From positions 1 through 17,028 of the forward strand of contig DOTV01000050.1 in the NCBI GenBank assembly GCA_003520925.1: DNA of 17,028 nt, read 5' to 3'. How positions within the stretch are numbered: position 1 is the first letter of the stretch; every line of letters begins with the position of its first letter. The DNA is from Bacteroidales bacterium. Its GTDB lineage: Bacteria > Bacteroidota > Bacteroidia > Bacteroidales > VadinHA17. A program made the translations under genes and the position numbers. Shown here in pieces: positions 1-6,569 of this stretch. The notes below the pieces were generated by a model, which did not search any database, was not told the DNA's origin, and worked only from the letters and a program-made list of their open reading frames with translations.

Positions 1-2091
1 AACTATTTTTATTCTGGTGAAAATTATCTTCTCAACTATTTTGCCGATACTATATCCAATTCACTTGTTGCGGCAACAAAGGCAGCCAATGAGATTTACC
101 AGAAAGGGGTCAGTGCAAATCCAAATGATCCGTTGAACTACATAGGGCTGGCAAAAGTTGCAAATTTCCTTGGCGATGATGCCAAGGCAGCTGAAATGCG
201 AGCCAAGGCCAAAAGTTTTCTTTTACCTTATAAAAATCTCAAAAAGATAAGTCCTCCTGCAAAGGATTATGCCTTTGCACTTGCAAAAATTGCCGAGTCG
301 TATGCAAAGGAAGGCAAAGTTGATACCTCCGTGGTTCTTCCTCTGATAAGGCAGGCTGTTAAAATTGATTCCAAAAATGCAGAGATATACCTGATTGCCG
401 GCGATCTATACATTATGGCAAATGACGGGACTAACTCAATTAAGAACTATAATCTCGCACAGTTTGCCGACCCGCAGTCTCCAACCGCAGCAATGAAGAT
501 TGGTACTATTTATTCAAAAGGACGGGCTTTACCGCAGGCTATTGATAACTTCGAAGAAGCAATCAGGCTTAATGCAAACTATGCTCCTGCCTATCGCGAA
601 CTTGGCCAGGTATACTGGCGTGCAGGGCGTCTGGAGCAGTCAAAAACTAATTTCAAGAAATATCTTGATCTCACAGAGGGTAATATTCCCGCAAAAACAA
701 AATATATAAACTCACTCTTTTATGCCGGTGATTATGATGAGGTCGTAAAGAATGTCGAGGAAGTACTTGCGGTAGATCAGTCGAGAGGTTATATGAACCG
801 TCTTGCCGGTTATTCATACTATGAGAAGGATAATCCTGACTATGAAAAAGCCTTTCAATATATGGAGAAGCTTTTTAAAACTGTCGACAAAGAGTCAATT
901 ATTCAGAAAGACCACCATTATTTGGCAAGGATCCTTATGAAGAAGAATCAGAACTATCCAAAAATGGTCGATGAATTAACCAGTCTGAAAAACCAGCTTG
1001 ACAAAGAGAAATCAAGGCTTTCAACAGCTACAGCTGCAAATAAACCAAAATTCGCGGCTTCAGTTGATGAGCTTACGAAAAAGGTAGGAACTCTGGAAAA
1101 CGGTGTTGCAGCCGCTAATAAAGAGCTCGACAGAGGTTTCGCAGAATATAATAAAGCCTTTAACTTCAAACGGACCGATCCTAATGCACCACTGAGCTCT
1201 CTTGAGAGATCAATACTGAGCGAAATGGCCTCAAATTTTTATACATACAGAAGGTATGACTCTGCAGCCAAGACCTGGGCAAAACTTATAGATCCTGCCA
1301 AGGAAAACAATTTAGCCGACTACATGCAGGTCGGAAGAGCTTATTATAACGGGGAAAAATATAAAACTGCCGATTCATTATTCAGCGCTGTAATTAAAAA
1401 ATCGCCCGACTATCTGCCTGCTTATGTCTACACTGCACGCACCTATTCCAGAATGGATCCTGATACAAAACTGGGTCTTGCAAAACCAAAATTTGAAAAG
1501 CTTCTGAGTGTTGCTTCAAAGGATTCTGTGAAGAATGAAAGTGAAATGATGGAAGCCATGAGATACCTTGGTTACTACAATATGGAAAACGGTAATTATT
1601 CGAAAGCAAAGGATTATTACAACAGGATGATAAATCTTAATTCGCAGAATAAAGAAAACAAGATCGCGGGTTATAACGGACTAGGAAGTCTTGAGACAAA
1701 AGCTGCCGGACAGGAGAAGACCCTTGAAGGGAAACTTGGGTACCTGGCTAAATCAGCTGAAGCTTACGAAAAGATAATTGCCATTGATCCAGCAAACGCT
1801 TCTGCAAAAAGTAACCTGAACTGGATAAGGGAATACCAGGTATCAGTAAAGAAGGGGATTAATCCCAATGAAATCAAGGGCATTGTAACCGATAAAGCCG
1901 GGAAACCAATTGCCTATGCATCAGTAAGGGTGAAAGATACCGCCGCCGAGAACCTTACAAATGCGAAAGGGGAGTATAAGTTTGAAATTCCGCAAGACTC
2001 TGAATTCCTGATAATCAGTGCAAAAGGCTATAAGAGCCAGGAAGTTGCAATTACAAAGCTAAGAGTTTATAATGTAAAACTGGAACAGTAA
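1..2091 (+). CDS. TPR-repeat protein with C-terminal carboxypeptidase-regulatory-like domain (5' end outside window)
   Basis: The reading frame is open from base 1, so the gene starts before the window. The in-frame TTG at 133 is not a convincing start, because 44 sensible TPR-like codons precede it. About 696 residues are visible. Most are helical repeats of TPR type, for example the segments around 520-660, 1315-1420 and 1740-1840, with alternating A/Y/G positions and an AIDPANASAKSNLNW-like final unit. Bases about 960-1135 encode a charged Lys/Glu/Leu-rich stretch that looks like a coiled coil. The last ~75 residues (about 1864-2088) form a separate beta domain, beginning IKGIVTDKAGKPIAYASV and followed by a TNAKGEYKF motif. 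This is the carboxypeptidase-D regulatory-like fold usual at the N-terminus of SusC/TonB-dependent receptors. The role is probably envelope protein-protein interaction. Its position 244 bp upstream of exbB-exbD-exbD-tonB suggests, but does not prove, a link to that machinery. The signal peptide, if any, lies outside the window. Confidence 0.85.
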   Translation, partial: NYFYSGENYLLNYFADTISNSLVAATKAANEIYQKGVSANPNDPLNYIGLAKVANFLGDDAKAAEMRAKAKSFLLPYKNLKKISPPAKDYAFALAKIAESYAKEGKVDTSVVLPLIRQAVKIDSKNAEIYLIAGDLYIMANDGTNSIKNYNLAQFADPQSPTAAMKIGTIYSKGRALPQAIDNFEEAIRLNANYAPAYRELGQVYWRAGRLEQSKTNFKKYLDLTEGNIPAKTKYINSLFYAGDYDEVVKNVEEVLAVDQSRGYMNRLAGYSYYEKDNPDYEKAFQYMEKLFKTVDKESIIQKDHHYLARILMKKNQNYPKMVDELTSLKNQLDKEKSRLSTATAANKPKFAASVDELTKKVGTLENGVAAANKELDRGFAEYNKAFNFKRTDPNAPLSSLERSILSEMASNFYTYRRYDSAAKTWAKLIDPAKENNLADYMQVGRAYYNGEKYKTADSLFSAVIKKSPDYLPAYVYTARTYSRMDPDTKLGLAKPKFEKLLSVASKDSVKNESEMMEAMRYLGYYNMENGNYSKAKDYYNRMINLNSQNKENKIAGYNGLGSLETKAAGQEKTLEGKLGYLAKSAEAYEKIIAIDPANASAKSNLNWIREYQVSVKKGINPNEIKGIVTDKAGKPIAYASVRVKDTAAENLTNAKGEYKFEIPQDSEFLIISAKGYKSQEVAITKLRVYNVKLEQ

Positions 2092-2115
2092 AGGCTGAAG
2101 GCATCGGGCGACAGG

Positions 2116-2164
2116 TAGCTGATAGCTGGAAGCTGTGGGCTGGGAGCTCAAAACTGATAGCTAA
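2116..2164. repeat. Degenerate 7-bp tandem repeat, seven units, consensus TAGCTGA
   Basis: Seven consecutive heptamers can be read in one register: TAGCTGA, TAGCTGG, AAGCTGT, GGGCTGG, GAGCTCA, AAACTGA, TAGCTAA. Positions 4-5 (CT) are the same in every unit. It lies in the gap between the TPR gene and exbB, starts 25 bp after the TPR stop codon and ends about 100 bp before the exbB promoter. No open reading frame uses it. The function is unknown; a decayed microsatellite-like element is the simplest reading. Confidence 0.7.
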
Positions 2165-2265
2165 AAAAGTGGTTTATTGAATAGGGTTAACAGTTCGTTA
2201 AAGGGTCATAGGATTTGGGGGAAAATGTAACCATTCTAAATATTTGACAATATTTTATTGAGCTA

Positions 2266-2296
2266 TTGGAAAAAAACAATTGAAAACATATATTTG
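2266..2296 (+). promoter_or_regulatory. Bacteroidota-type promoter of the exbB-exbD-exbD-tonB operon
   Basis: TTG at 2266-2268 (the -33 element) and TATATTTG at 2289-2296 (the -7 element, consensus TAnnTTTG) are 20 bp apart, within the normal spacing for the primary sigma factor of this phylum. The ATG of exbB follows 39 bp downstream, giving a short, AT-rich leader without a clear Shine-Dalgarno sequence. The rest of the 244-bp gap (2092-2335) holds the heptamer repeat and otherwise nothing recognisable. Confidence 0.75.
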
Positions 2297-2335
2297 CAAG
2301 TCAACAAAATTTTAACCTAACCAAAATCGATAAAA

Positions 2336-3154
2336 ATGAGTAAACAAGGAAGTTCTTTTAAAGAAACACTGCAGAACGTATTTGCAGTAAGCGCTATTTT
2401 AATAGCTTTTGTGGTTTCCTACATTTTGTTCACACAAGTGATGGGGAACCCTGTTAACTTCGAAGGCGGCAACAATGAAAAGGCTGCACTTGAAGGTAAC
2501 TTTTTAGGAATTATTTATAGGGGAGGTTTTATTGTGCCTGTTCTTATGACCTGCGTGCTTACACTTATCATTTTCATTATTGAAAGGATAATTACGCTCT
2601 CGAGGGCAAAAGGTAAAGGCAGACTGAACACCTTCGTCCGTAACCTGCAGGACCTGCTGGCACAGGACAAAATTGAAGAGGCTCTTGATGCTTGCGACAA
2701 GCAGAGAGGTTCACTTGCAAATGTTATGAAAGCCGGCCTTTCACGTTACCGTGACCTTCAGAATGACAAGGACCTTGAAAAAGATCAGAAGATCCTGTCA
2801 ATTCAGAAATCATTTGAAGAAGCTACAGCGCTTGAACTTCCTATGCTTTCAAAAAACATGGTTATCTTCACTACACTTGCTTCAATATCTGTATTGATTG
2901 GTCTTATCGGAACTGTTCTTGGCATGATCCGTGCATTCGCCGCTCTTGCACAGTCAGGTGCTCCTGATGCTCTTGCCCTTTCACAGGGTATTTCTGAAGC
3001 TCTTGTTAATACCGCATTCGGTATTACAGGTTCAACATTGTCAATTATCGCGTTCAACTATTTCAGCTCAACAATTGACGCCTACACATTTAAAATTGAT
3101 GAAGCAGGTTTCAGTCTGACACAGAATTTTGCTGCCTCACTGAAAAACAAGTAA
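2336..3154 (+). CDS. exbB: ExbB/TolQ/MotA-family proton channel protein of the Ton system
   Basis: Inner-membrane proton-channel subunit that, with ExbD, powers TonB-dependent outer-membrane transport. It has 272 residues, slightly longer than E. coli ExbB (about 244). A first membrane segment at about residues 14-36 precedes a linker. A second segment at 63-88 runs into the IIERIITLSRAKGKGR cytoplasmic boundary typical of the family. Then come a cytoplasmic helical region (about 95-172) and two more segments at about 175-201 and 217-243. The hallmark GLIGTVLGMIRAF lies at 189-201. It is first in a tightly spaced operon with two exbD genes and tonB, and a consensus promoter sits just upstream. 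The start is ATG at 2336, the first after the promoter. The four-membrane-segment form, with an extra N-terminal helix compared with E. coli, is common in Bacteroidota. The family assignment is firm. Confidence 0.93.
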   Translation: MSKQGSSFKETLQNVFAVSAILIAFVVSYILFTQVMGNPVNFEGGNNEKAALEGNFLGIIYRGGFIVPVLMTCVLTLIIFIIERIITLSRAKGKGRLNTFVRNLQDLLAQDKIEEALDACDKQRGSLANVMKAGLSRYRDLQNDKDLEKDQKILSIQKSFEEATALELPMLSKNMVIFTTLASISVLIGLIGTVLGMIRAFAALAQSGAPDALALSQGISEALVNTAFGITGSTLSIIAFNYFSSTIDAYTFKIDEAGFSLTQNFAASLKNK

Positions 3155-3194
3155 TGATGAATCTTTTGGTTAATAATCACTAAAAAGAAAAAAG

Positions 3195-3833
3195 ATGCCA
3201 AAGATTAAATTACCAACCAAGTCGCCCCATATTGACATGACGCCAATGGTTGACCTGTTCTCAGTGGTACTTATATTCCTTATGCTTACCACAACAATGA
3301 GACAGCCCGAACCGGCCAATGTTGATACGCCCTTTTCTATATCCGAAACAAAGATGGATGATTTTAATTCAATGACTTTCCTGCTTGCACCCGATGGCAA
3401 AGTTTTTATGAATTTTGATAACGGACCAGATACTCTTCTTGCATACAGGCCTAAAATCCTGGCTGAGATGGGAAAAAGGTACGGCATCGAATTCACACCT
3501 GCAGAGCTGAGGAATTTCCAGGAACAAATGTCTTCAATGGGCGTTCCAATAATGCAGATGAAGGAATGGCTGAATACAACTGATAATAACCTGAGGACGA
3601 GTTTGCAGACTGGAATTCCGATGGACTCAACTGATAATCAGCTGGCAAACTGGATCCTTTGTGCAAGACAGGTGAATCCGAATATCAAAGCTTCGATCAA
3701 GGGAGATACAAAAACCAAATTTGAAGTTGTCGAGAAAGTCCTTGATATTCTTCAGGATAAAAATGTAAACAGGTTTAATCTGATTACAAATCTTGAAGAG
3801 GCTAAAATAAACCTTGAAGAAATACAGCAGTGA
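3195..3833 (+). CDS. exbD: ExbD/TolR-family protein, first of two in the Ton operon
   Basis: Single-span inner-membrane protein with a periplasmic domain; partner of ExbB in coupling proton flow to TonB. It has 212 residues. The N-terminal PHIDMTPMVDLFSVVLIF (residues 11-28) carries Asp20 at the membrane start, equivalent to the protonatable Asp of ExbD. The periplasmic part begins with the usual LLAPDGKVFMNF strand. It then has about 65 extra residues (roughly 78-142) before the closing helix-strand unit (VEKVLDILQDKNVNRFNLIT). Canonical ExbD is about 140 residues, so this is an enlarged form. It starts at ATG 3195, 40 bp after exbB. The stop is followed after one base by the ATG of the second exbD, so translation is probably coupled. 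The extra segment has no recognised function. Confidence 0.92.
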   Translation: MPKIKLPTKSPHIDMTPMVDLFSVVLIFLMLTTTMRQPEPANVDTPFSISETKMDDFNSMTFLLAPDGKVFMNFDNGPDTLLAYRPKILAEMGKRYGIEFTPAELRNFQEQMSSMGVPIMQMKEWLNTTDNNLRTSLQTGIPMDSTDNQLANWILCARQVNPNIKASIKGDTKTKFEVVEKVLDILQDKNVNRFNLITNLEEAKINLEEIQQ

Positions 3834-3834
3834 T

Positions 3835-4515
3835 ATGGCAGAGATAATTGTTGAAGAAAAAGGAAAAGGCGGAAAGAGGAAAGCAAAAAAACATGCTCCT
3901 CATATAGATATGACCCCGATGGTTGACCTTATGTGTCTGCTGATAGTATTCTTTATGCTTGTAGGTGCTATGACCAAATCAAAGGTCATGGAGATCATCC
4001 TTCCTGAGAGGATCAAGGATCCTGCTAAACAGGAGGCTCCCAGGATCTCTGCCAGCCGTACTCTGAATATTTTACTTGGTCCAGATGGCAAAGTTTACAC
4101 TTACCCGGGATCGGTAAAACCTGAGGAATATAGTGCCGTTCCACCTATTCTTCCTCCGCTTACAGAGACAGATATGAGTGCAGAAGGTATCCGGAAAATC
4201 CTGGTCGAAAGGAACAGAACTCTTGCAAAAAGACTTGCAGAATTCGATCAACAGGTTCTTTCTGGTAAAATACCGATATCTCAGGATTCTGCCCGGGCTA
4301 CAAAAAGCAAGATGAAGAATGATGACGATACAGGGCCAATTGTACTTATAAAAGCATATAAGAATGCTAATTACGGTAATTTCGTGGATATCCTCGATGA
4401 AATGAATATCTGTGGAATTGCCCGTTATACTTTCGTGAAAATCGCCTGGTATGAAACTCTGATGATAGAAAAGGCTGCAGGAATTGCACCCACTGTCACT
4501 GCTTCAGCCAAATAA
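3835..4515 (+). CDS. exbD: ExbD/TolR-family protein, second of two in the Ton operon
   Basis: Second ExbD-type subunit, 226 residues from ATG 3835. The frame extends to an upstream TTG at 3814 that overlaps the previous gene, but ATG 3835 sits one base after that gene's stop and yields a normal start (MAEIIVEEKGKGGKRKAKKH). The motif PHIDMTPMVDLMCLLIVFFML (first part at about residues 22-40) carries Asp31 at the membrane entrance. The positive Lys/Arg cluster before it fits an N-in topology. The periplasmic domain again contains LLGPDGKVYTY and is enlarged by a long charged insert (about residues 95-175) before VDILDEMNICGIARYTFVKI. It probably forms hetero-oligomers with the first ExbD around the ExbB pentamer; that is inference from family knowledge. 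It is followed by tonB after 18 bp. Confidence 0.92.
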   Translation: MAEIIVEEKGKGGKRKAKKHAPHIDMTPMVDLMCLLIVFFMLVGAMTKSKVMEIILPERIKDPAKQEAPRISASRTLNILLGPDGKVYTYPGSVKPEEYSAVPPILPPLTETDMSAEGIRKILVERNRTLAKRLAEFDQQVLSGKIPISQDSARATKSKMKNDDDTGPIVLIKAYKNANYGNFVDILDEMNICGIARYTFVKIAWYETLMIEKAAGIAPTVTASAK

Positions 4516-4533
4516 ACCGTAAACCTTAAGAAA

Positions 4534-5313
4534 ATGGCAAAAGAAAAGATTAAAGCACCTGCCTTTGACGAAATTGTTTTTGAAAACAGAAACAAGGAGT
4601 ACGGAGCCTATTCACTGCGTAAAAAGTACAGCCGTAACGTTATTATTGCCCTTCTCATAGGCATAATTTTGATATGTACTGCTATAATCGGACCTTATCT
4701 GAATACAAAAGCCGCAGAAAAAAAGGCTAAACGTGCAGAAAGAACAGTTGAGATCAAGATGGAAAATCTCGATACACCCGCTGAACAGGTCGCACCACCT
4801 CCTCCACCACCTCCTCCACCACAGGATGTTGTACAACAGTCAAGATATGTACCTCCTGTAGTTGTTGACTCGATCAAACCGGAAGATAATGTACAGCTTA
4901 TGACTGCAGATCAGGCTCAGGTTGAAGTAAAGGACGAAGAAGTTGTTGAAGCAGTTCAGGTTGTTACTGAGGAAGTCAAGGAAGATGTGGATGCTGCTGA
5001 ACCATTCGTGGTCGTTGAGGAAATGCCCATGTTCCCTGGTGGTGAACAAGCTCTGCTTGCATATATCGGAGAACATACACAGTACCCGGAAGTTGCTAAG
5101 GAAAACAACATCCAGGGAAAGGTAATCGTTAGATTTTGTGTGACTTCAAAAGGTGGCGTCGATAAAGTTGAGATCCTTAAGGGTGTTGACCCTGAACTCG
5201 ACAAAGAGGCCATCAGAGTTGTAAAGACACTTCCTACGTTTAAACCAGGCAAACAGGGTGGAAAACCTGTTCCTGTTTGGTACATGGTACCAATAAACTT
5301 TACTCTTAAATAA
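4534..5313 (+). CDS. tonB: Energy transducer TonB
   Basis: Periplasm-spanning protein that delivers ExbB/ExbD energy to outer-membrane receptors such as SusC-type and siderophore transporters. It has 259 residues. A cytoplasmic segment at 11-30 (FDEIVFENRNKEYGAYSLRK) is characteristic of Bacteroidota TonB. One membrane helix lies at about 35-55. A nine-proline run at 88-96 (bases 4795-4821) opens the flexible spacer. An acidic Val/Glu-rich stretch follows at about 130-163. The C-terminal TonB domain occupies about 165-259 (PMFPGGEQALLAYI, then GKVIVRFCVTSKGGV and VPINFTL). It is last in the operon and is followed 21 bp later by a strong intrinsic terminator. The assignment is firm; which receptors it serves cannot be told here. 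Confidence 0.96.
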   Translation: MAKEKIKAPAFDEIVFENRNKEYGAYSLRKKYSRNVIIALLIGIILICTAIIGPYLNTKAAEKKAKRAERTVEIKMENLDTPAEQVAPPPPPPPPPQDVVQQSRYVPPVVVDSIKPEDNVQLMTADQAQVEVKDEEVVEAVQVVTEEVKEDVDAAEPFVVVEEMPMFPGGEQALLAYIGEHTQYPEVAKENNIQGKVIVRFCVTSKGGVDKVEILKGVDPELDKEAIRVVKTLPTFKPGKQGGKPVPVWYMVPINFTLK

Positions 5314-5334
5314 ATAAGATTCCAAATTATTATT

Positions 5335-5363
5335 AAAAGCCGGATCATTTGGTCCGGCTTTTT
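5335..5363 (+). terminator. Intrinsic terminator after tonB
   Basis: Bases 5335-5346 (AAAAGCCGGATC) pair with 5351-5362 (GGTCCGGCTTTT) in a 12-bp stem that includes one G-T wobble. The loop is ATTT and the stem runs into a T5 tract. It closes the Ton operon 21 bp after the tonB stop codon. Confidence 0.88.
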
Positions 5364-5376
5364 CATGTAAATATAT

Positions 5377-5478
5377 TCACCCCCAACTCCCTCTCTGCTC
5401 TGCAAAGAGGGGGCTTAATTATTTATTACAAATAACTTCCCCCTCTCTACTTAGTAAAGAGGGGGATAAAGGTGGTGA
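5377..5478. repeat. Pair of inverted REP-like palindromic repeats between convergent genes
   Basis: Two hairpin units face opposite ways. Unit 1 (5387-5413) has outer arm CTCCCTCT/AGAGGGGG, a C-A mismatch, inner arm TGC/GCA and loop TCT. Unit 2 (5439-5465) has outer arm CCCCCTCT/AGAGGGGG, the same C-A mismatch position, inner arm TAC/GTA and loop TTA. The outer tails are inverted as well: TCACCCCC at 5377-5384 against GGTGGTGA at 5471-5478. The units are 25 bp apart. The structure matches a REP/BIME-like mobile palindrome, and it could also stop transcription arriving from tonB or from the aldolase gene. The rest of 5364-5513 shows nothing else. Confidence 0.8.
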
Positions 5479-5513
5479 GTACATGTAAAAAACTGGGCGT
5501 TAAGATTTAGCTT

Positions 5514-6557
5514 CTATATTCCTAATTCTTTCTTCAGCAGGGCCACAAAATTATCAATATCCTCCTCCGCTGTATCCCAGCTTGTCATAAGCCTGTATTC
5601 TGAAGTATACTCATTCCATGGATAGAAAAAGTATGTTTTACTAACCTTCTCAGCAACCTCTTTTCGCATTATTGCAAATACGCCATTTGATTGTACTGCC
5701 TGGGTAATCTTAATCTCTTTCAGATCCTTTATCTTTTCAGCAAGAAGAAGTGCCATTGAATTTGAATGTCGGGCATTTTTTCTCCACAGTTCATTGGAGA
5801 AATATGCTATGTACTGGGCAGAAATGAACCGCATTTTTGATGCAAGTTGCATCCCCTGCTTTCTGATATATTTAAAATCCTTCGAAATACCAGGTTTAAG
5901 AAAGCAGACTGCTTCCCCATACATCATGCCATTCTTGGTTCCGCCAAAAGATAGAATATCAACACCGGCAACGGTTGTAAATGCTTTAAAAGGAAGTTTA
6001 AGCGAGACTGCTGCATTTGCTATTCTTGCTCCGTCCATATGAAGCAGCATACCCCTGTCATGGACAAAATCAGCCAGTGCTTTGATTTCTTCTGAGGTAT
6101 AAACGGTACCCATTTCTGTAGTCTGGGTGATTGAAACCACCTTAGGTTGAGAGTGATGTTCAAAATCAATACCATGCATGTGCTTTGTAAGCATTTCAGG
6201 CTTAATTTTACCGTCAGGGGTTTCAACAGTAAGGACTTTGCAGCCTGTAAATTTTTCAGGAGCACCACATTCGTCCTGCTCTATATGTGCGGTAAAAGCC
6301 GTGATTATTGAATTCCACGATCGCGTTACACCGCTTAAACCAAGAACGTTTGCTGCAGTCCCGGTAAACACAAAAAAAGTCTCAGTTTCCCTCCCGAAAT
6401 GTTCTTGAAAAAGTTCTCCGGCCTTTTCAGTGTAAGGATCAGAACCGTATCCGACAACGTGCCCTGCATTTGCAGATTCGATCGCCTTTAGTATTTCCGG
6501 ATGGACACCGGAGTTATTGTCACTTGCAAATCCTCTTTTTACAATCTTCTTTACCAT
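5514..6557 (-). CDS. PLP-dependent low-specificity threonine aldolase family protein
   Basis: Beta-eliminating lyase-fold enzyme, 347 residues, close to the family's usual length (about 335-350). Family members cleave L-threonine or L-allo-threonine (and related beta-hydroxy amino acids) to glycine and an aldehyde in the cytoplasm. Visible features are: FASDNNSGVHPEIL at 10-23; the cofactor-phosphate loop TGTAAN at 65-70; His91, which should stack on the PLP ring; HMDGARIANA at 173-182, with Asp175 contacting the PLP nitrogen; and Lys208 in SFGGTKNGM as the Schiff-base lysine. C-terminal YRLMTSW carries the likely carboxylate-binding Arg322. It starts at ATG 6557, 12 bp after the isomerase-like gene, and so is probably the last gene of the sugar operon. 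Why an amino-acid aldolase ends this operon is unclear. The actual substrate may differ from threonine. Confidence 0.88.
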   Translation of the reverse strand: MVKKIVKRGFASDNNSGVHPEILKAIESANAGHVVGYGSDPYTEKAGELFQEHFGRETETFFVFTGTAANVLGLSGVTRSWNSIITAFTAHIEQDECGAPEKFTGCKVLTVETPDGKIKPEMLTKHMHGIDFEHHSQPKVVSITQTTEMGTVYTSEEIKALADFVHDRGMLLHMDGARIANAAVSLKLPFKAFTTVAGVDILSFGGTKNGMMYGEAVCFLKPGISKDFKYIRKQGMQLASKMRFISAQYIAYFSNELWRKNARHSNSMALLLAEKIKDLKEIKITQAVQSNGVFAIMRKEVAEKVSKTYFFYPWNEYTSEYRLMTSWDTAEEDIDNFVALLKKELGI

Positions 6558-6569
6558 TAAAACAATTAC

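Noticed and set aside
3170..3496. 108-codon minus-strand frame opposite the first exbD
   Set aside because: It is antisense to a clear ExbD gene, without family match or promoter; a composition shadow.
4795..4821. Proline-codon run in tonB considered as a repeat-mediated phase-variation tract
   Set aside because: Proline-rich spacers are normal in TonB, and the codons mix CCT and CCA in units of three, so slippage would stay in frame.
4956..5405. 149-codon open frame on the minus strand opposite tonB and its terminator
   Set aside because: It lies opposite the well-supported TonB C-terminal domain, runs through the terminator hairpin, and its product has no recognisable domain. It is a shadow of tonB codon use.
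5387..5465. The two direct hairpin units considered as a short CRISPR array
   Set aside because: There are only two units, in inverted orientation with internal palindromes, and a 25-bp gap; no cas genes are present. REP-like repeats fit better.
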